From positions 1,488,001 through 1,552,000 of the forward strand of contig NZ_CP096658.1 of the NCBI RefSeq assembly GCF_023238445.1: a DNA stretch of 64,000 nt, read 5' to 3'. The position numbers and the translations under genes were made by a program. A model generated the notes under the pieces. It worked only from the letters and a program-made list of their open reading frames with translations. It searched no databases and was not told the origin of the DNA. Of the stretch, positions 51,966-60,999 are shown piece by piece. The DNA is from Halorussus gelatinilyticus (lineage in GTDB: Archaea > Halobacteriota > Halobacteria > Halobacteriales > Haladaptataceae). How positions within the stretch are numbered: the first letter of the stretch is position 1; each line of letters starts with the position of its first letter.

Positions 51966-52421
51966 ATGACCGAGCCGCCGCTCGAAGTCGAGACCGTCCT
52001 CGTCCCCGTCGATGGGAGCGACGAGTCGGTCGAGGCCGTCGAGTACGCCGTCGCCGTCGCCGAGCAGTACGAGGCGTCCGTCCACGCGATGTACGTCCTC
52101 GGCGAAGAGTTGGTCCGGGGCATCGAACACGGGGCCGTCGCCGAGGAGGACGTGGTTTCGGACACCGAGACGTTCATGGACGAGGTCCGCGAGGTCGCCG
52201 CCGAGTACGACGTGTCGGTCTCGACTTCGCTCGCCTACGGCTTCTCGACCACCAGAAAGACCCAGCATCCCGGCAGTGCGGTGCTGGACACCGCCGAGGA
52301 CATCGACGCCGACTTCATCGTCATCCCGCGCGAACCGCTGAGCGGCGAACCCGGCGAGGTGCTGGAGAAGGCCGCCGAGTACGTGCTGTTGTACGCCAGC
52401 CAGCCCGTACTGTCGGTATGA
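51966..52421 (+). CDS. Universal stress protein (UspA family)
   Basis: A 151-residue UspA domain. The N-terminus VETVLVPVDGSDESVEAVEYAV is typical. The C-terminal nucleotide-binding signature G-x2-G-x9-G-S is only partly kept (SGEPGEVLEKAAEYVLLYA), so ATP binding is uncertain. Such proteins protect against stress and often act as dimers. No operon partner. Confidence 0.9.
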   Translation: MTEPPLEVETVLVPVDGSDESVEAVEYAVAVAEQYEASVHAMYVLGEELVRGIEHGAVAEEDVVSDTETFMDEVREVAAEYDVSVSTSLAYGFSTTRKTQHPGSAVLDTAEDIDADFIVIPREPLSGEPGEVLEKAAEYVLLYASQPVLSV

Positions 52422-52492
52422 GCGACCTCACAGTCTGACGTTTTCTTTTTCGTCGCCGTCGCGTCACCGAGAGAAATGCGGGCGCAGAGTCG

Positions 52493-52894
52493 TTACACGC
52501 CCGGACTGGTGTCCCCGTGGTACTGCGCCTCGCCGAAGCCGAGCAGGGGCCAGAAGATGAACGGAAGGATGGCGAGACCGAGACCGGTGCCGGCCCCTTT
52601 GCCGAACTGTTTGGCCACGTCGACGAACAGCGCGATCATGAGCAACCAACCGACGAGGGGAATTATCGGCACGATGACCCACCACGTCGGCCGGTCGGCG
52701 ATGTCCACCAGATAGAATAAGTTGAGGAACGGGACGAACGCGCCCCAACCCGGATTTCCTGCCTTCACGAAGGCCCTCCACATCCCGATGGCGGGAACGA
52801 GGAAGAGACCGAGGACGAATAGGAGGAGTATACCGGCTCCGAGTCCGCTACCGCCGCTACTGCTCTGAAGCGGTACGAGTGTGATACTGCCCAT
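52493..52894 (-). CDS. DUF5684-like small membrane protein
   Basis: A 133-residue protein with about four membrane segments. The block GMWRAFVKAGNPGWGAFVPFLNLFYL, then PTWWVIVPIIPLVGWL and AKQFGKGAGTGLGLAILPFIFWPLLGFGEAQYHG, matches the DUF5684 family often linked with signal-peptidase or secretion contexts. The ATG at 52894 is preferred over a TTG at 52903. No such partner gene lies here; function unknown. Confidence 0.85.
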   Translation of the reverse strand: MGSITLVPLQSSSGGSGLGAGILLLFVLGLFLVPAIGMWRAFVKAGNPGWGAFVPFLNLFYLVDIADRPTWWVIVPIIPLVGWLLMIALFVDVAKQFGKGAGTGLGLAILPFIFWPLLGFGEAQYHGDTSPGV

Positions 52895-53015
52895 TTCTGC
52901 CAACGTTTTGCTAGCATCTGCCGCACCTACATACCATCTGATTATAATATTTGTTACTGAAATACAGCTGGTAGTACGTAGAAATAGATATGTACGTGGA
53001 CCGAAACGCCCCGAT

Positions 53016-53537
53016 TCAGAGCCGAAGCACCATCTCTATCTCGAAGCTCTCGGTGCCGTTGGTCTCGAAACCGACCGACTCGTAGAGGTTCACCGCGGCG
53101 TGATTCCACCGCTCGACGGTCAGCCAGACCTTCTCGACGTCTTCCTGCTGTCCGTAGCCCAACAGCGCCCGGATGAGCTTCGACCCGATGCCCGCGCGCT
53201 GGTAGTCCTGATGGACGAAGATGGCGAGTTCCGAGGCGTCCTCGTCGGGGACCAGCGTGGCGTGACCGACCGCTCGGTCGTCGTGCCACGCGACGACGTT
53301 CAGGCCGTCCAGCAGGTTCTCCACCCAGTCGCGGACCCGCGACTCGGTGGCGGGCGGGATGCCCTGTGCGCGGTCGGCGGGGTCGAAGTCGGCGTACATC
53401 TCCACGACCGCCTCGAAGTCCTCGCCCTCGTAGGGTCGAATCTCGATGGAGCGACCCTCCTTGTCCTCGAAGGCGACCGGCGGCGCTCGGAACGACTCGG
53501 CCTCGCCCTCGGGGTAGTCACCGTCGGTCGGACTCAT
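53016..53537 (-). CDS. GNAT-family N-acetyltransferase
   Basis: A 173-residue GNAT protein. The acetyl-CoA loop is FVHQDYQRAGIGSKLIRALL (Q/R-x-x-G-x-G/A), followed by VWLTVERWNHAAVNLYESVGFE. Substrate unknown: small molecule or protein lysine/N-terminus. The start overlaps the preceding stress-protein stop by 4 bases (ATGA), so the two are coupled and may share stress regulation. Confidence 0.9.
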   Translation of the reverse strand: MSPTDGDYPEGEAESFRAPPVAFEDKEGRSIEIRPYEGEDFEAVVEMYADFDPADRAQGIPPATESRVRDWVENLLDGLNVVAWHDDRAVGHATLVPDEDASELAIFVHQDYQRAGIGSKLIRALLGYGQQEDVEKVWLTVERWNHAAVNLYESVGFETNGTESFEIEMVLRL

Positions 53538-53902
53538 CGTACCAACTTGACGCTGACCGGGGAGTTCAACAGGACGAACTCCGCGATGTGACCGAGCTTT
53601 ATCTTCCCCATCGGACTCCGCTGGCCGCCGCCGAGGACCACTTGGTCGAAGCCCTCGCGCTCGGCGAGGTCCACGAGTTGGCTTCCGGGGTCGCCCGAGA
53701 GGTGGCGGACTCCGGCCGCGAAGTCGGCGGTCTCCAGCGTCTCGAACACGCGCGCCTCGATGGCCTCGGTGTCGCGGTCGCTCTCGGGATTTTCGAGGAT
53801 GGCGACGGTGAGGTCGTCACCGGCGGCCTGCGCGCGGTCTACGGTCTCTTCGAGGGCGCGAAACGAGTCGTCGCTACCGCCGATTCCGAGCAGCACGTTC
53901 AT
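53534..53902 (-). CDS. Universal stress protein (short UspA)
   Basis: A 122-residue UspA-type protein starting MNVLLGIGGSDDSFRALEETV. The C-terminal motif VVLGGGQRSPMGKIKLGHIAEFVLLNSPVSV resembles the G-x2-G-x9-G(S/T) ATP-binding signature but lacks the terminal Ser/Thr pattern. The start at 53902 fits the family; upstream in-frame residues to 54010 do not. Coupled to the acetyltransferase gene. Confidence 0.88.
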   Translation of the reverse strand: MNVLLGIGGSDDSFRALEETVDRAQAAGDDLTVAILENPESDRDTEAIEARVFETLETADFAAGVRHLSGDPGSQLVDLAEREGFDQVVLGGGQRSPMGKIKLGHIAEFVLLNSPVSVKLVR

Positions 53903-54031
53903 ATCTCTCCCAATCGGCCCCCGCTTCAAAACAGTTACTGGTGGGCGCAAATCGCGCGGCACCTCCCGCGAGCGGTGTGTCAACGCGCGCCAGACGATAC
54001 GCTTTTCCACCTCCCACCGCTACCCAGATTC

Positions 54032-55051
54032 ATGGCAGACGACCCATCGCGTCCGCCCGAGAACGACAAGCAGGACGCCGAGCAGTCCGCCGACTCGCCG
54101 ACCGAGACCAGCGAGCAGACCGACGCGAAGACCGAGCAACCAGTCGAGAGAGAAGGGGAGGAAGTCGAGAGAGTCGAGAGTGACGACGGGAACGTCGGCG
54201 AAGTCACGGACGACGACCCGACCGTCGGCGAAGTCACGGACGACGACCCGACGGTCGAGAACGCCGACGAGACCCTCGGAGAGAACGCCGACGAGACCCT
54301 CGGAGAGAACGCCGACGAGACTCCCGGCGGAAGCGGCTCCGAAAATACCGTCGAGAGCGATTCCGAAACGCCCGACGAAATCGACCCCGAGGACTCCGAA
54401 GACGCCGCGTCGGCGTCGGATTCCGCGGAATCCGACGCCACGGCGGAACCCGCACAATCCGACGCCGCGGCGGGACCTCCGGAGTCCGACCTGCCGCCGG
54501 ACGTGCGCAAGTACGAGCGGTTCAAGAAGGTGGACGGTGCCCAGTACGACCGGGTCAACGAGTTCCTGCGCGACCGGACGTACATCACCGCCCGCGAGTG
54601 GGCCATCGCCCGCCTCTGTGCGGACTTCCGGACCGAGACCGGCGTCGAGATGACCAAAATCGGCGAGAACCTGCCCGAACTCGTCCCGTTCATGACCGAC
54701 ACCTACACCCCGCAGGCGGTCAACCAAGCCCGCTCGTCGTTCGAGGACAAGGTTCGGCAGGCGGGCGCGACGTTCCTCTACGGCGCGATGTCGGGCTTCT
54801 TCACCGCCGAGGAACTGGACGACATGATGTACGAGGTCACGGAGGTCGCCAAGTTCCTTCTCGAAGTCGAGGGCGTCGATTTGTCCGTCGAGGAAGAACT
54901 GGAGGCCGAAGACCGCATCTCGGGCGTCATGCGCGAGGTCCGGTCGGCCAGCGAGCAGTTGCGCCACGACGAACTGGCGTGTCCGAACTGCGGCCACGAG
55001 ATGGAGGCCTCCGAGGCCGAGACCGTCGATACCGCGGAAGGCGACGACTGA
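54032..55051 (+). CDS. DUF5806-like haloarchaeal protein with acidic repeats
   Basis: A 339-residue protein. The first half (1-150) is a very acidic, disordered, repeat-bearing region with units GEVTDDDPTV (twice) and ENADETLG (three times). The second half (about 155-320) is a conserved helical domain (KYERFKKVDGAQYDRVNEFLR, ITAREWAIARLCADFRTETG, FLYGAMSGFFTAEELDDMMYE) recognised in haloarchaea as DUF5806. A CPNCGHEM metal-binding pair lies near the C-terminus. Function unknown. Confidence 0.85.
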   Translation: MADDPSRPPENDKQDAEQSADSPTETSEQTDAKTEQPVEREGEEVERVESDDGNVGEVTDDDPTVGEVTDDDPTVENADETLGENADETLGENADETPGGSGSENTVESDSETPDEIDPEDSEDAASASDSAESDATAEPAQSDAAAGPPESDLPPDVRKYERFKKVDGAQYDRVNEFLRDRTYITAREWAIARLCADFRTETGVEMTKIGENLPELVPFMTDTYTPQAVNQARSSFEDKVRQAGATFLYGAMSGFFTAEELDDMMYEVTEVAKFLLEVEGVDLSVEEELEAEDRISGVMREVRSASEQLRHDELACPNCGHEMEASEAETVDTAEGDD

Positions 55052-55074
55052 CGCAATCCGGTCGCGTCCTAATT

Positions 55075-56121
55075 TTACTCCTCGTGGTGTTCGCTCCCCG
55101 CGACGAACGGTCCGATGAACAGCGTCGATTGGGAGACCGTCGCCAGCCGCGAGATGTACGAGATGAGCGTCGCGAACGGGACGAGCGCCGTCGTCGCCGC
55201 CGCGCTGACGAACCAGAGTCGGTTCTCGACGCCCAGCGTCTCGCCGGGGAAGATAGTGGGGTCGTACATCTGAGAGGCCCAGAACGCCACGAGGAGCGAC
55301 GGCAGGCCGACGTACAGCAGCGCCCGCGAGAAGTTGATGAACTCCGTGCGGATGTAGGTCGTCTTCAGATAGCCCCGCGCGGTGACGAACAGTTCGAGCG
55401 CGTTTATCATCTCGACCAGCGCTTCCGTCTCGTCGCCGTCCAACTGCTCGCTGTACTCCTTGCGAATCCGGCGCAGACGCCGTATCTTACCCGAGGTATC
55501 GAAGTCCATCACCGCCGCGACCGCCTCGAAGTCGCCGAACTTCGCGTCCTGCAACTCCGCGTTGACGTTCTCGGCGTCCGCGACGAGTTTCCGGGAGAAC
55601 GTCGCAACGTCCGACTCTAGTTCCGGGCTTCCGGTCACGTCCTCCTCCAGCGACCGTGCGCGGTCCCGGAGCGCGGACACGAGGTCGTCCAAGTACTGCC
55701 CCGGCGAGAGCGGACTCACCGTCTCGTCGAGCAGACCCTCGCTCTGGCGGCGGAGCTTCATCGTGTCGTCCAGTCGCTCGCGCTGGTCGCTCACGGGACC
55801 GAGTTCGGGCGAGAGGACGAGTTGGTTGATGGAGAGGACGATGGTCGTGACCGAGACGATGGTCTTGAGCAGTTCCACCAGCGCGGCCGCTGGCGAGATG
55901 CCCTTTGCGAGGAACTGCTGGACCGACACCGGGCCGAACGTCCCGACGAGGACGGTCAGCCCGAAGGTCCCGACCGCGAGAACGCCGACGACGAGCCACC
56001 GGTTCGCGTCGATGAGAAACCAGCGTTTGAAGTCGAACAGCGCTTCGCCGACGGGTCCGCGGTCGGGCTTCTCGATGGTGTCGGTGATCTCGGTCGGGGA
56101 ATCGATGTCCGCGCCAGTCAT
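55075..56121 (-). CDS. Four-TM membrane protein with coiled middle, unknown
   Basis: A 348-residue membrane protein. Two helices lie at the N-terminus (about 42-62 and 75-100), and a long charged helical region follows (about 110-235, LSPELGPVSDQRERLDDTMKL to RKEYSEQLDG). Further hydrophobic helices lie at about 265-285 and 300-330. The C-terminus is acidic. It might sense or tether; no family is known to me. The start at 56121 is the only one before the first helix. Confidence 0.75.
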   Translation of the reverse strand: MTGADIDSPTEITDTIEKPDRGPVGEALFDFKRWFLIDANRWLVVGVLAVGTFGLTVLVGTFGPVSVQQFLAKGISPAAALVELLKTIVSVTTIVLSINQLVLSPELGPVSDQRERLDDTMKLRRQSEGLLDETVSPLSPGQYLDDLVSALRDRARSLEEDVTGSPELESDVATFSRKLVADAENVNAELQDAKFGDFEAVAAVMDFDTSGKIRRLRRIRKEYSEQLDGDETEALVEMINALELFVTARGYLKTTYIRTEFINFSRALLYVGLPSLLVAFWASQMYDPTIFPGETLGVENRLWFVSAAATTALVPFATLISYISRLATVSQSTLFIGPFVAGSEHHEE

Positions 56122-56200
56122 CCGGGCGCGAGAATTCGGCGTCCGGCCGTATTGTTCCGTCGGCCGTACGTCGGTCTAGGCCTCGGTTTCGGCGTCGTCC

Positions 56201-56779
56201 TCAGTTCGATTCGGCCGCTTCGGCGGTTTCGGCGTCGCCCTCGGGCGCGAAGTTCTCGGGTTCCCGGTGGGTGAACTCGACCTGCTCGTTGGTCAGCGTC
56301 CGGACGTAGGTCCGCATCTCGCCCGCTCGCTCGGCGGCCGCGAGCATCGGCTGGGCGTTCTGGGCGTCGTAGTACGCGGGATAGAGGACCGCGACTTCCT
56401 CGTCGGGGTCCTCCATGGCGACCACGAACAGCACGAGTCCGTCGGCCGTCGCCCGGAACACCTCGTAGCTGTCGAAGGAGGCGTCGCCGTCCAACAGCGA
56501 CTCCAGTTCGCCGAACTCGTCGTCGGGAACCAGCACGTCCAGCCCGAACTCCTCGTCGTCCTCGTCGGGCACCAGCGCGGTCACGTCGCCGGGATGGAGT
56601 TGGAGCGTCTCCCAGCCCTGCGTCTCGTACTCGTCGGCCGTCGCCTCCATGTCGGCCACGATGTCGTCCCAGAACTCGGCGGCTCGGAGGTGCGTTCCGG
56701 GGATGTCGCCGACCTGCTCGAACGCCGCGGCCGGGTCCTCGTCGGCGAGTTCGTCGAGGTCCGCTTCGTCGTCGCTCAT
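56201..56779 (-). CDS. Acidic haloarchaeal protein, hypothetical
   Basis: A 192-residue, very acidic soluble protein with no cysteines. A helical N-terminal part is followed by alternating strands (VTALVPDEDDEEFGLDVLVP, YEVFRATADGLVLFVVAMEDP) and a segment reading TLTNEQVEFTHREPENF. It is probably a conserved haloarchaeal family; function unknown. Confidence 0.75.
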   Translation of the reverse strand: MSDDEADLDELADEDPAAAFEQVGDIPGTHLRAAEFWDDIVADMEATADEYETQGWETLQLHPGDVTALVPDEDDEEFGLDVLVPDDEFGELESLLDGDASFDSYEVFRATADGLVLFVVAMEDPDEEVAVLYPAYYDAQNAQPMLAAAERAGEMRTYVRTLTNEQVEFTHREPENFAPEGDAETAEAAESN

Positions 56780-56969
56780 GGTTTCGAACGCGACTCTCCG
56801 CGGTAAAAGTCTTGGTACTCCGAGACGTGATGCGACGGACGACGGGGCGTTTCGTGTCGATTTCGGAGACCGTCACAGCGTTGCCAGCACAAGCTTGCCG
56901 AGCGGTATCAGTGCGCCAGCCCACGGCCACGCTCGCGCCGGATTCGCCGATTCCAAACGTTCAAACCCG

Positions 56970-59348
56970 ATGGCGACCAACCCCGGCCCAGTGACCGCAA
57001 GCGATTCGTGGCGCGAGGTGTTCGGCCACGCCGACCCGTACGACGAGCAGGTGGACGGCATCGAGACCGCCATCGACACCGCCGAGGACGGCGGGTTCGC
57101 CGTGGTCGAGGGTGCCTGCGGGACCGGCAAGACCATGCTGGCGCTGACCGCGGGCATCGACCTCGTTCGGGACCCGCAGAGCGACTACGAGCGCGTGGTC
57201 GTCCTCACCAGCGTCAAACAGCAACTCCGCCAGTTCGAGGAGGACCTCCGGACCGTCAACTCGAACCTGCCGACCGACTGGGACCCCGTGACGAGTCTCA
57301 CCCTCGTCGGGAAGGCCGACGTGTGTCCGTACAACCGCGAGAACGCGGGGGGCATCGACGACGGCAACGTCTACGAGCGGTGCGAGTCGCTCCGGGAGGA
57401 CACCCGCGCGATAACGGGCGAAGGCGGAGCCACGACCGCCCAGAACCTCGTCTCGCGCGCCCGGAGCCAGCAGACCGGTCTCGCCGACTCGGGTGCGCAG
57501 GGCCGGGCCGCCGCCCAATTCCTCGAAACCGCCGACGAACCGACGCCCTACCCGCCGGAGATGCCAGAGTACGACGACGTGGAGTACTGCCCGTTCTACG
57601 CGCAGTTCCTCGAAGAACTCCCGGAGGACGGCGACCCCGTGGAGGCGGTCCTCTTCGACTTCGACGGGATGGGTCTCATCGACCCCGAGGAATTGGTCTC
57701 GCTGTCGGTTCAGCACGGCACCTGCCCCCACTCGATGATGGGCGCGATACTTCCCCACGCCGAGGTCGTGGTCGGCAACTACTACCACGCCTTCGACCCC
57801 GTCACGACCGGCGGATTCACGGGCGCGCTGCTCGATTCGTCCACCTTCGTCGTCTGCGACGAGGCCCACATGCTCGAACCCCGCGTCCGTGACCTCGTGA
57901 GCGACGCGGTGGGCGACGCGACCCTGCGGGACGCCGAGTCGGAACTCACGCGGGTCATCCAACCGCTCAAGTTCGACGGCGACAAGGAGACCCACACCGC
58001 CGCGGACGCCGACCTCGTGCGCGGCGAACTCGAAGACAGCGACGTGTCGCTCTCGGACCTCGAAGCGACCCGCGACTTCTTCCGGGACCTCCGGGAGGAA
58101 CTCGACCGACGCGTTACCGCCCACCTCGAACGCGAACACCGCGGCTGGAAGTCGAACCTCCACGACCTGCCCGACGACGAGATTCCGCTCCGAGACCCGA
58201 CGGAGCCACAGCAGGACGAAATCTCGGTGTGGGCCGAGTCGGAGGGCTACCACGACGGCGTCTGGGTGAAGGCCGAGGCCGTCGGCGCGGTCGTCGCGCG
58301 CATCCTGAACGAGGCCGAGGACGACGAGAAGGAGCGGGCCGCGCCGGCCGCCGGCCGCGTCCTCGGCGAGTGGTACCGAAACGACCACGAGCGCTACTTC
58401 CGGGAGATAGAACTCGAACGAACGTGGAACGAGAAGGAACCCGACACCTCGTGGCGGCGCGCGTACAACGCCCGCCTCGCCATGCAGAACTGCGTGCCCA
58501 GCGACGCCATCGGCGAGCAACTCGCGGAGTTCGGCGGCGGCGTCCTGATGAGTGCGACCCTCGAACCCCTCGACGTGTTCGAGGAGGTGACGGGTCTCAA
58601 CCATCTCGACGCCGAACAGGGCCGCCCGGTCGTGGAACGGACCTACGGCCTGAACTTCCCCGAGGAGCGCCGGGAGAGTTTCGCCGTCGATGCTCCCAAG
58701 TTCACCTACGACAACCGCGGTGCACCCGGCGACGAGACCCAGACCCGCCGGATGTACGCCGACGCGCTCCGCGACGTGGCGCGCGAGACGCCCGGCAACG
58801 TCCTCGTCGGGATGCCCAACTACGCCGAAGCGACGTGGGCCGCCGAGACGCTCCGCGAGAACCCCCGCGTCGAGAAGCCGGTCCTGCTGGACGAGAGCAG
58901 CGCCGACGACGTGACCGAGGACCTGAAAGCCGAGTTCTTCGGCGGCGAGTCGAAGGTCCTCGTCACCAGTCTTCGCGGGACGCTCACGGAGGGCGTCGAT
59001 TACGAGGGCGACCGACTCAGCGCCGCGGTGGTCTGTGGCGTCCCCATCATCAACACCGCGAGTCCCCGGACGAAAGCGGTCAGGACGGCCTACGAGCGCG
59101 AGTTCGGCGACGGCTTCGTCTACGCGCTGACGGTCCCGGCGGTCCGGAAGGCCCGCCAAGCCCTCGGCCGCGTCATCCGCGGGCCGGAGGAGGTCGGCGT
59201 CCGCGTCCTCGTGGACTCGCGGTACGCCCGCGACTCGTGGGACAGCGTCCGGAAGTACTTCCCCGACACCGAGCGCGAGGAGTTCCAGCCCGTGAGTCCG
59301 GACATGCTCTCGCTCGGACTGGAGCGGTTCTGGCGCGGCCGGGAGTAG
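56970..59348 (+). CDS. XPD/Rad3-like ATP-dependent DNA helicase
   Basis: A 792-residue superfamily 2 helicase with an Fe-S cluster. Walker A is VEGACGTGKTML and motif II is VVCDEAHML. Four cysteines between them (ADVCPYNREN, YERCESL, EYCPFYA and GTCPHSM) match the XPD iron-sulfur domain. Motifs V and VI are FFGGESKVLVTSLRGTLTEGVDYEGD and KARQALGRVIRGPEE. It unwinds DNA 5' to 3', probably in repair. The ATG at 56970 (MATNPGPVTA) is preferred over a longer frame to 56649. Confidence 0.94.
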   Translation: MATNPGPVTASDSWREVFGHADPYDEQVDGIETAIDTAEDGGFAVVEGACGTGKTMLALTAGIDLVRDPQSDYERVVVLTSVKQQLRQFEEDLRTVNSNLPTDWDPVTSLTLVGKADVCPYNRENAGGIDDGNVYERCESLREDTRAITGEGGATTAQNLVSRARSQQTGLADSGAQGRAAAQFLETADEPTPYPPEMPEYDDVEYCPFYAQFLEELPEDGDPVEAVLFDFDGMGLIDPEELVSLSVQHGTCPHSMMGAILPHAEVVVGNYYHAFDPVTTGGFTGALLDSSTFVVCDEAHMLEPRVRDLVSDAVGDATLRDAESELTRVIQPLKFDGDKETHTAADADLVRGELEDSDVSLSDLEATRDFFRDLREELDRRVTAHLEREHRGWKSNLHDLPDDEIPLRDPTEPQQDEISVWAESEGYHDGVWVKAEAVGAVVARILNEAEDDEKERAAPAAGRVLGEWYRNDHERYFREIELERTWNEKEPDTSWRRAYNARLAMQNCVPSDAIGEQLAEFGGGVLMSATLEPLDVFEEVTGLNHLDAEQGRPVVERTYGLNFPEERRESFAVDAPKFTYDNRGAPGDETQTRRMYADALRDVARETPGNVLVGMPNYAEATWAAETLRENPRVEKPVLLDESSADDVTEDLKAEFFGGESKVLVTSLRGTLTEGVDYEGDRLSAAVVCGVPIINTASPRTKAVRTAYEREFGDGFVYALTVPAVRKARQALGRVIRGPEEVGVRVLVDSRYARDSWDSVRKYFPDTEREEFQPVSPDMLSLGLERFWRGRE

Positions 59349-59447
59349 AACCCGAACGAACCGTACAGTTTCACTTTCACCGCGCCCATGGCTCGCGTTT
59401 AACCCCCTGAGCCACCTACTAAACTATCCCCACGGGAGGCACCCGAA

Positions 59448-59618
59448 ATGAAAACAGACGCCACCCCGACAGCCGACGACCCCGACGACAGAATCGAGAC
59501 CTACGCGCGGACCGCCAGCGACGGCGAGGCGGAACTGGTCTTCTACAACCCGCACGCGACCCACGAGTGGGTCAACGCCACCGAGTCGAGTACCGTCGAA
59601 CTGGAGGACTGGCGATGA
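59448..59618 (+). CDS. Small acidic protein, DUF7331-like style
   Basis: A 56-residue protein with the order RIETYARTASDGEAELVFYNP and HEWVNATESSTVELEDW, a layout of short haloarchaeal proteins with one small domain. A GGGAGG Shine-Dalgarno-like site lies at 59434-59439, about 8 bases before the ATG. The stop overlaps the next gene's ATG by 4 bases. Its family name is only a likely match. Function unknown. Confidence 0.7.
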   Translation: MKTDATPTADDPDDRIETYARTASDGEAELVFYNPHATHEWVNATESSTVELEDWR

Positions 59619-59884
59619 GCGCGGGCCGCGCCAGCGCCGACGAGGGCGACCGGGCCGCCGAAGCCGACCACGCCGCCGAAGCGGACGGCGAGCGGGACCG
59701 GTACCTCGTCAGTCCGACCGCGACGACGAAGAAGCGCCACCGCCCGGACGAGACCGGCGAGAAGCCGGCCTGTCGAGCGTTCCTCCAACAGGACGACGCC
59801 CGATGGCGAAAACTGGGGGCGCGCCAGACCGTCCTCTACGACGACTGCTCGAACTGTTTCCCCAGCGACGCCGGTGAGGACTGA
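59615..59884 (+). CDS. Small cysteine-bearing protein, hypothetical
   Basis: An 89-residue protein with a Glu/Asp/Ala-rich first half and a basic, cysteine-bearing second half (ACRAFLQQDDARW and LYDDCSNCFP). Cysteines occur once near residue 53 and as a CxxC pair near residue 80, so zinc binding is possible. Its start overlaps the preceding gene's stop by 4 bases, so both are made together. Confidence 0.65.
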   Translation: MSAGRASADEGDRAAEADHAAEADGERDRYLVSPTATTKKRHRPDETGEKPACRAFLQQDDARWRKLGARQTVLYDDCSNCFPSDAGED

Positions 59885-59937
59885 CCCGCCTCGCGCTGGC
59901 GAACTCGACCGGTCGCCGCCGACGCGCCGCCCGGAGG

Positions 59938-60918
59938 TCAGTCCTCGACCAGTTCGTCGACCTGCCGATTGATGTCCGAAATCTGGTCGGTCTGGTCGTC
60001 GAGTTCCGCGGAGATTCCGTCGGTGCGGTCCGCGATGTCGTCGGCGTTCTCGGTCGTCTGGTCGACCATCGCGGCGACTTCCTCCGTGCTGGCGGCCTGC
60101 TGGTCGGTCGCGGACGCGACCTCTTCGATGCCCTGATTGACCTCTCGGACCGACTCGGCGATCTCGTCGAGGCTCCCGACGGCCGACTCGACGGTCTCGA
60201 TGCCCTCGTCGATGCGGGAGTTGCTCTCTTCGAGGCTCTCGACGGCGTTTTCGGTGTTCTCTTGGATTCGACTGACCTTCCCCTCTATCTCGTCGGCCTG
60301 CTCCTGTGACTCGCCCGCGAGTTCCTTTATCTCGTCGGCGACGACCGCGAACCCGTCGCCGCCCTCGTCGGCGCGGGCGGCCTCGATGTTGGCGTTGAGC
60401 GCGAGCAGGTTGGTCTGCTCGGCGATGTCGTTGATGACCTCGATGATGTCGTCTATCGCCTCGACGCTCTCGCGGATGGTCTGGACGTCCTCGGTCACAC
60501 TCTGGGCGGCGGTCTGTATCTCGGCCATCGTCTCGCCGGCCTCGGCGGCGGCCTCCTGTCCCGCTTCGGCCTGCTGGCGGGCGTGGTCGCTAGCAGTCGC
60601 CACCTCCTCCGACGAGGAGGCTATCTCCTCGACGGCGGCGCTCAGGTCCGAGACCTCCTCGGAGACCTGCGACATGCCCTCGGATTGCTCGCGCGCCAGC
60701 GCGGTGATGTCGCGGGTTCGCTCGGCGATGCTCTCCGAGGAGTCCTGTAGTTCCGCGAGCGAGGACTGTATCTCGCTGGCGACCTCCCGGTCGTAGTCTG
60801 CGTCCGCCTGCACGTCCTGCGTTATCTCCTCGACGTCGGTCTCCAACTCCACGTCCTCGTCACCGACGTCCGGGGCCTCCACTGACTCGCCGTCGAACTG
60901 CTCGTTGGTTCCGGTCAC
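59938..60918 (-). CDS. Soluble methyl-accepting chemotaxis-type transducer
   Basis: A 326-residue coiled-coil protein without membrane segments. It is almost all MCP signalling domain: the hairpin tip NDIAEQTNLLALNANIEAARADEGGDGF (around residues 163-190) binds CheA/CheW. Flanking Ala/Glu/Gln-rich heptads hold possible methylation sites. The acidic N-terminus (1-40) has no recognised sensor. In haloarchaea soluble transducers pass intracellular signals to the Che system. It lies alone; che genes are not in this window. Confidence 0.92.
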   Translation of the reverse strand: MTGTNEQFDGESVEAPDVGDEDVELETDVEEITQDVQADADYDREVASEIQSSLAELQDSSESIAERTRDITALAREQSEGMSQVSEEVSDLSAAVEEIASSSEEVATASDHARQQAEAGQEAAAEAGETMAEIQTAAQSVTEDVQTIRESVEAIDDIIEVINDIAEQTNLLALNANIEAARADEGGDGFAVVADEIKELAGESQEQADEIEGKVSRIQENTENAVESLEESNSRIDEGIETVESAVGSLDEIAESVREVNQGIEEVASATDQQAASTEEVAAMVDQTTENADDIADRTDGISAELDDQTDQISDINRQVDELVED

Positions 60919-60999
60919 GGTTCTCTCGGAAGGAGCCTTACAACTAAAGGTCCCGGAATCGGAGTAAACTCGAAAACAATTTCTTTCCGACCTCGGGCG

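Noticed and set aside
56961-59159. 732-codon frame opposite the helicase
   Set aside because: Long antisense shadow; composition is Val/Arg/Gly-rich and motif-free, while the helicase has all motifs.
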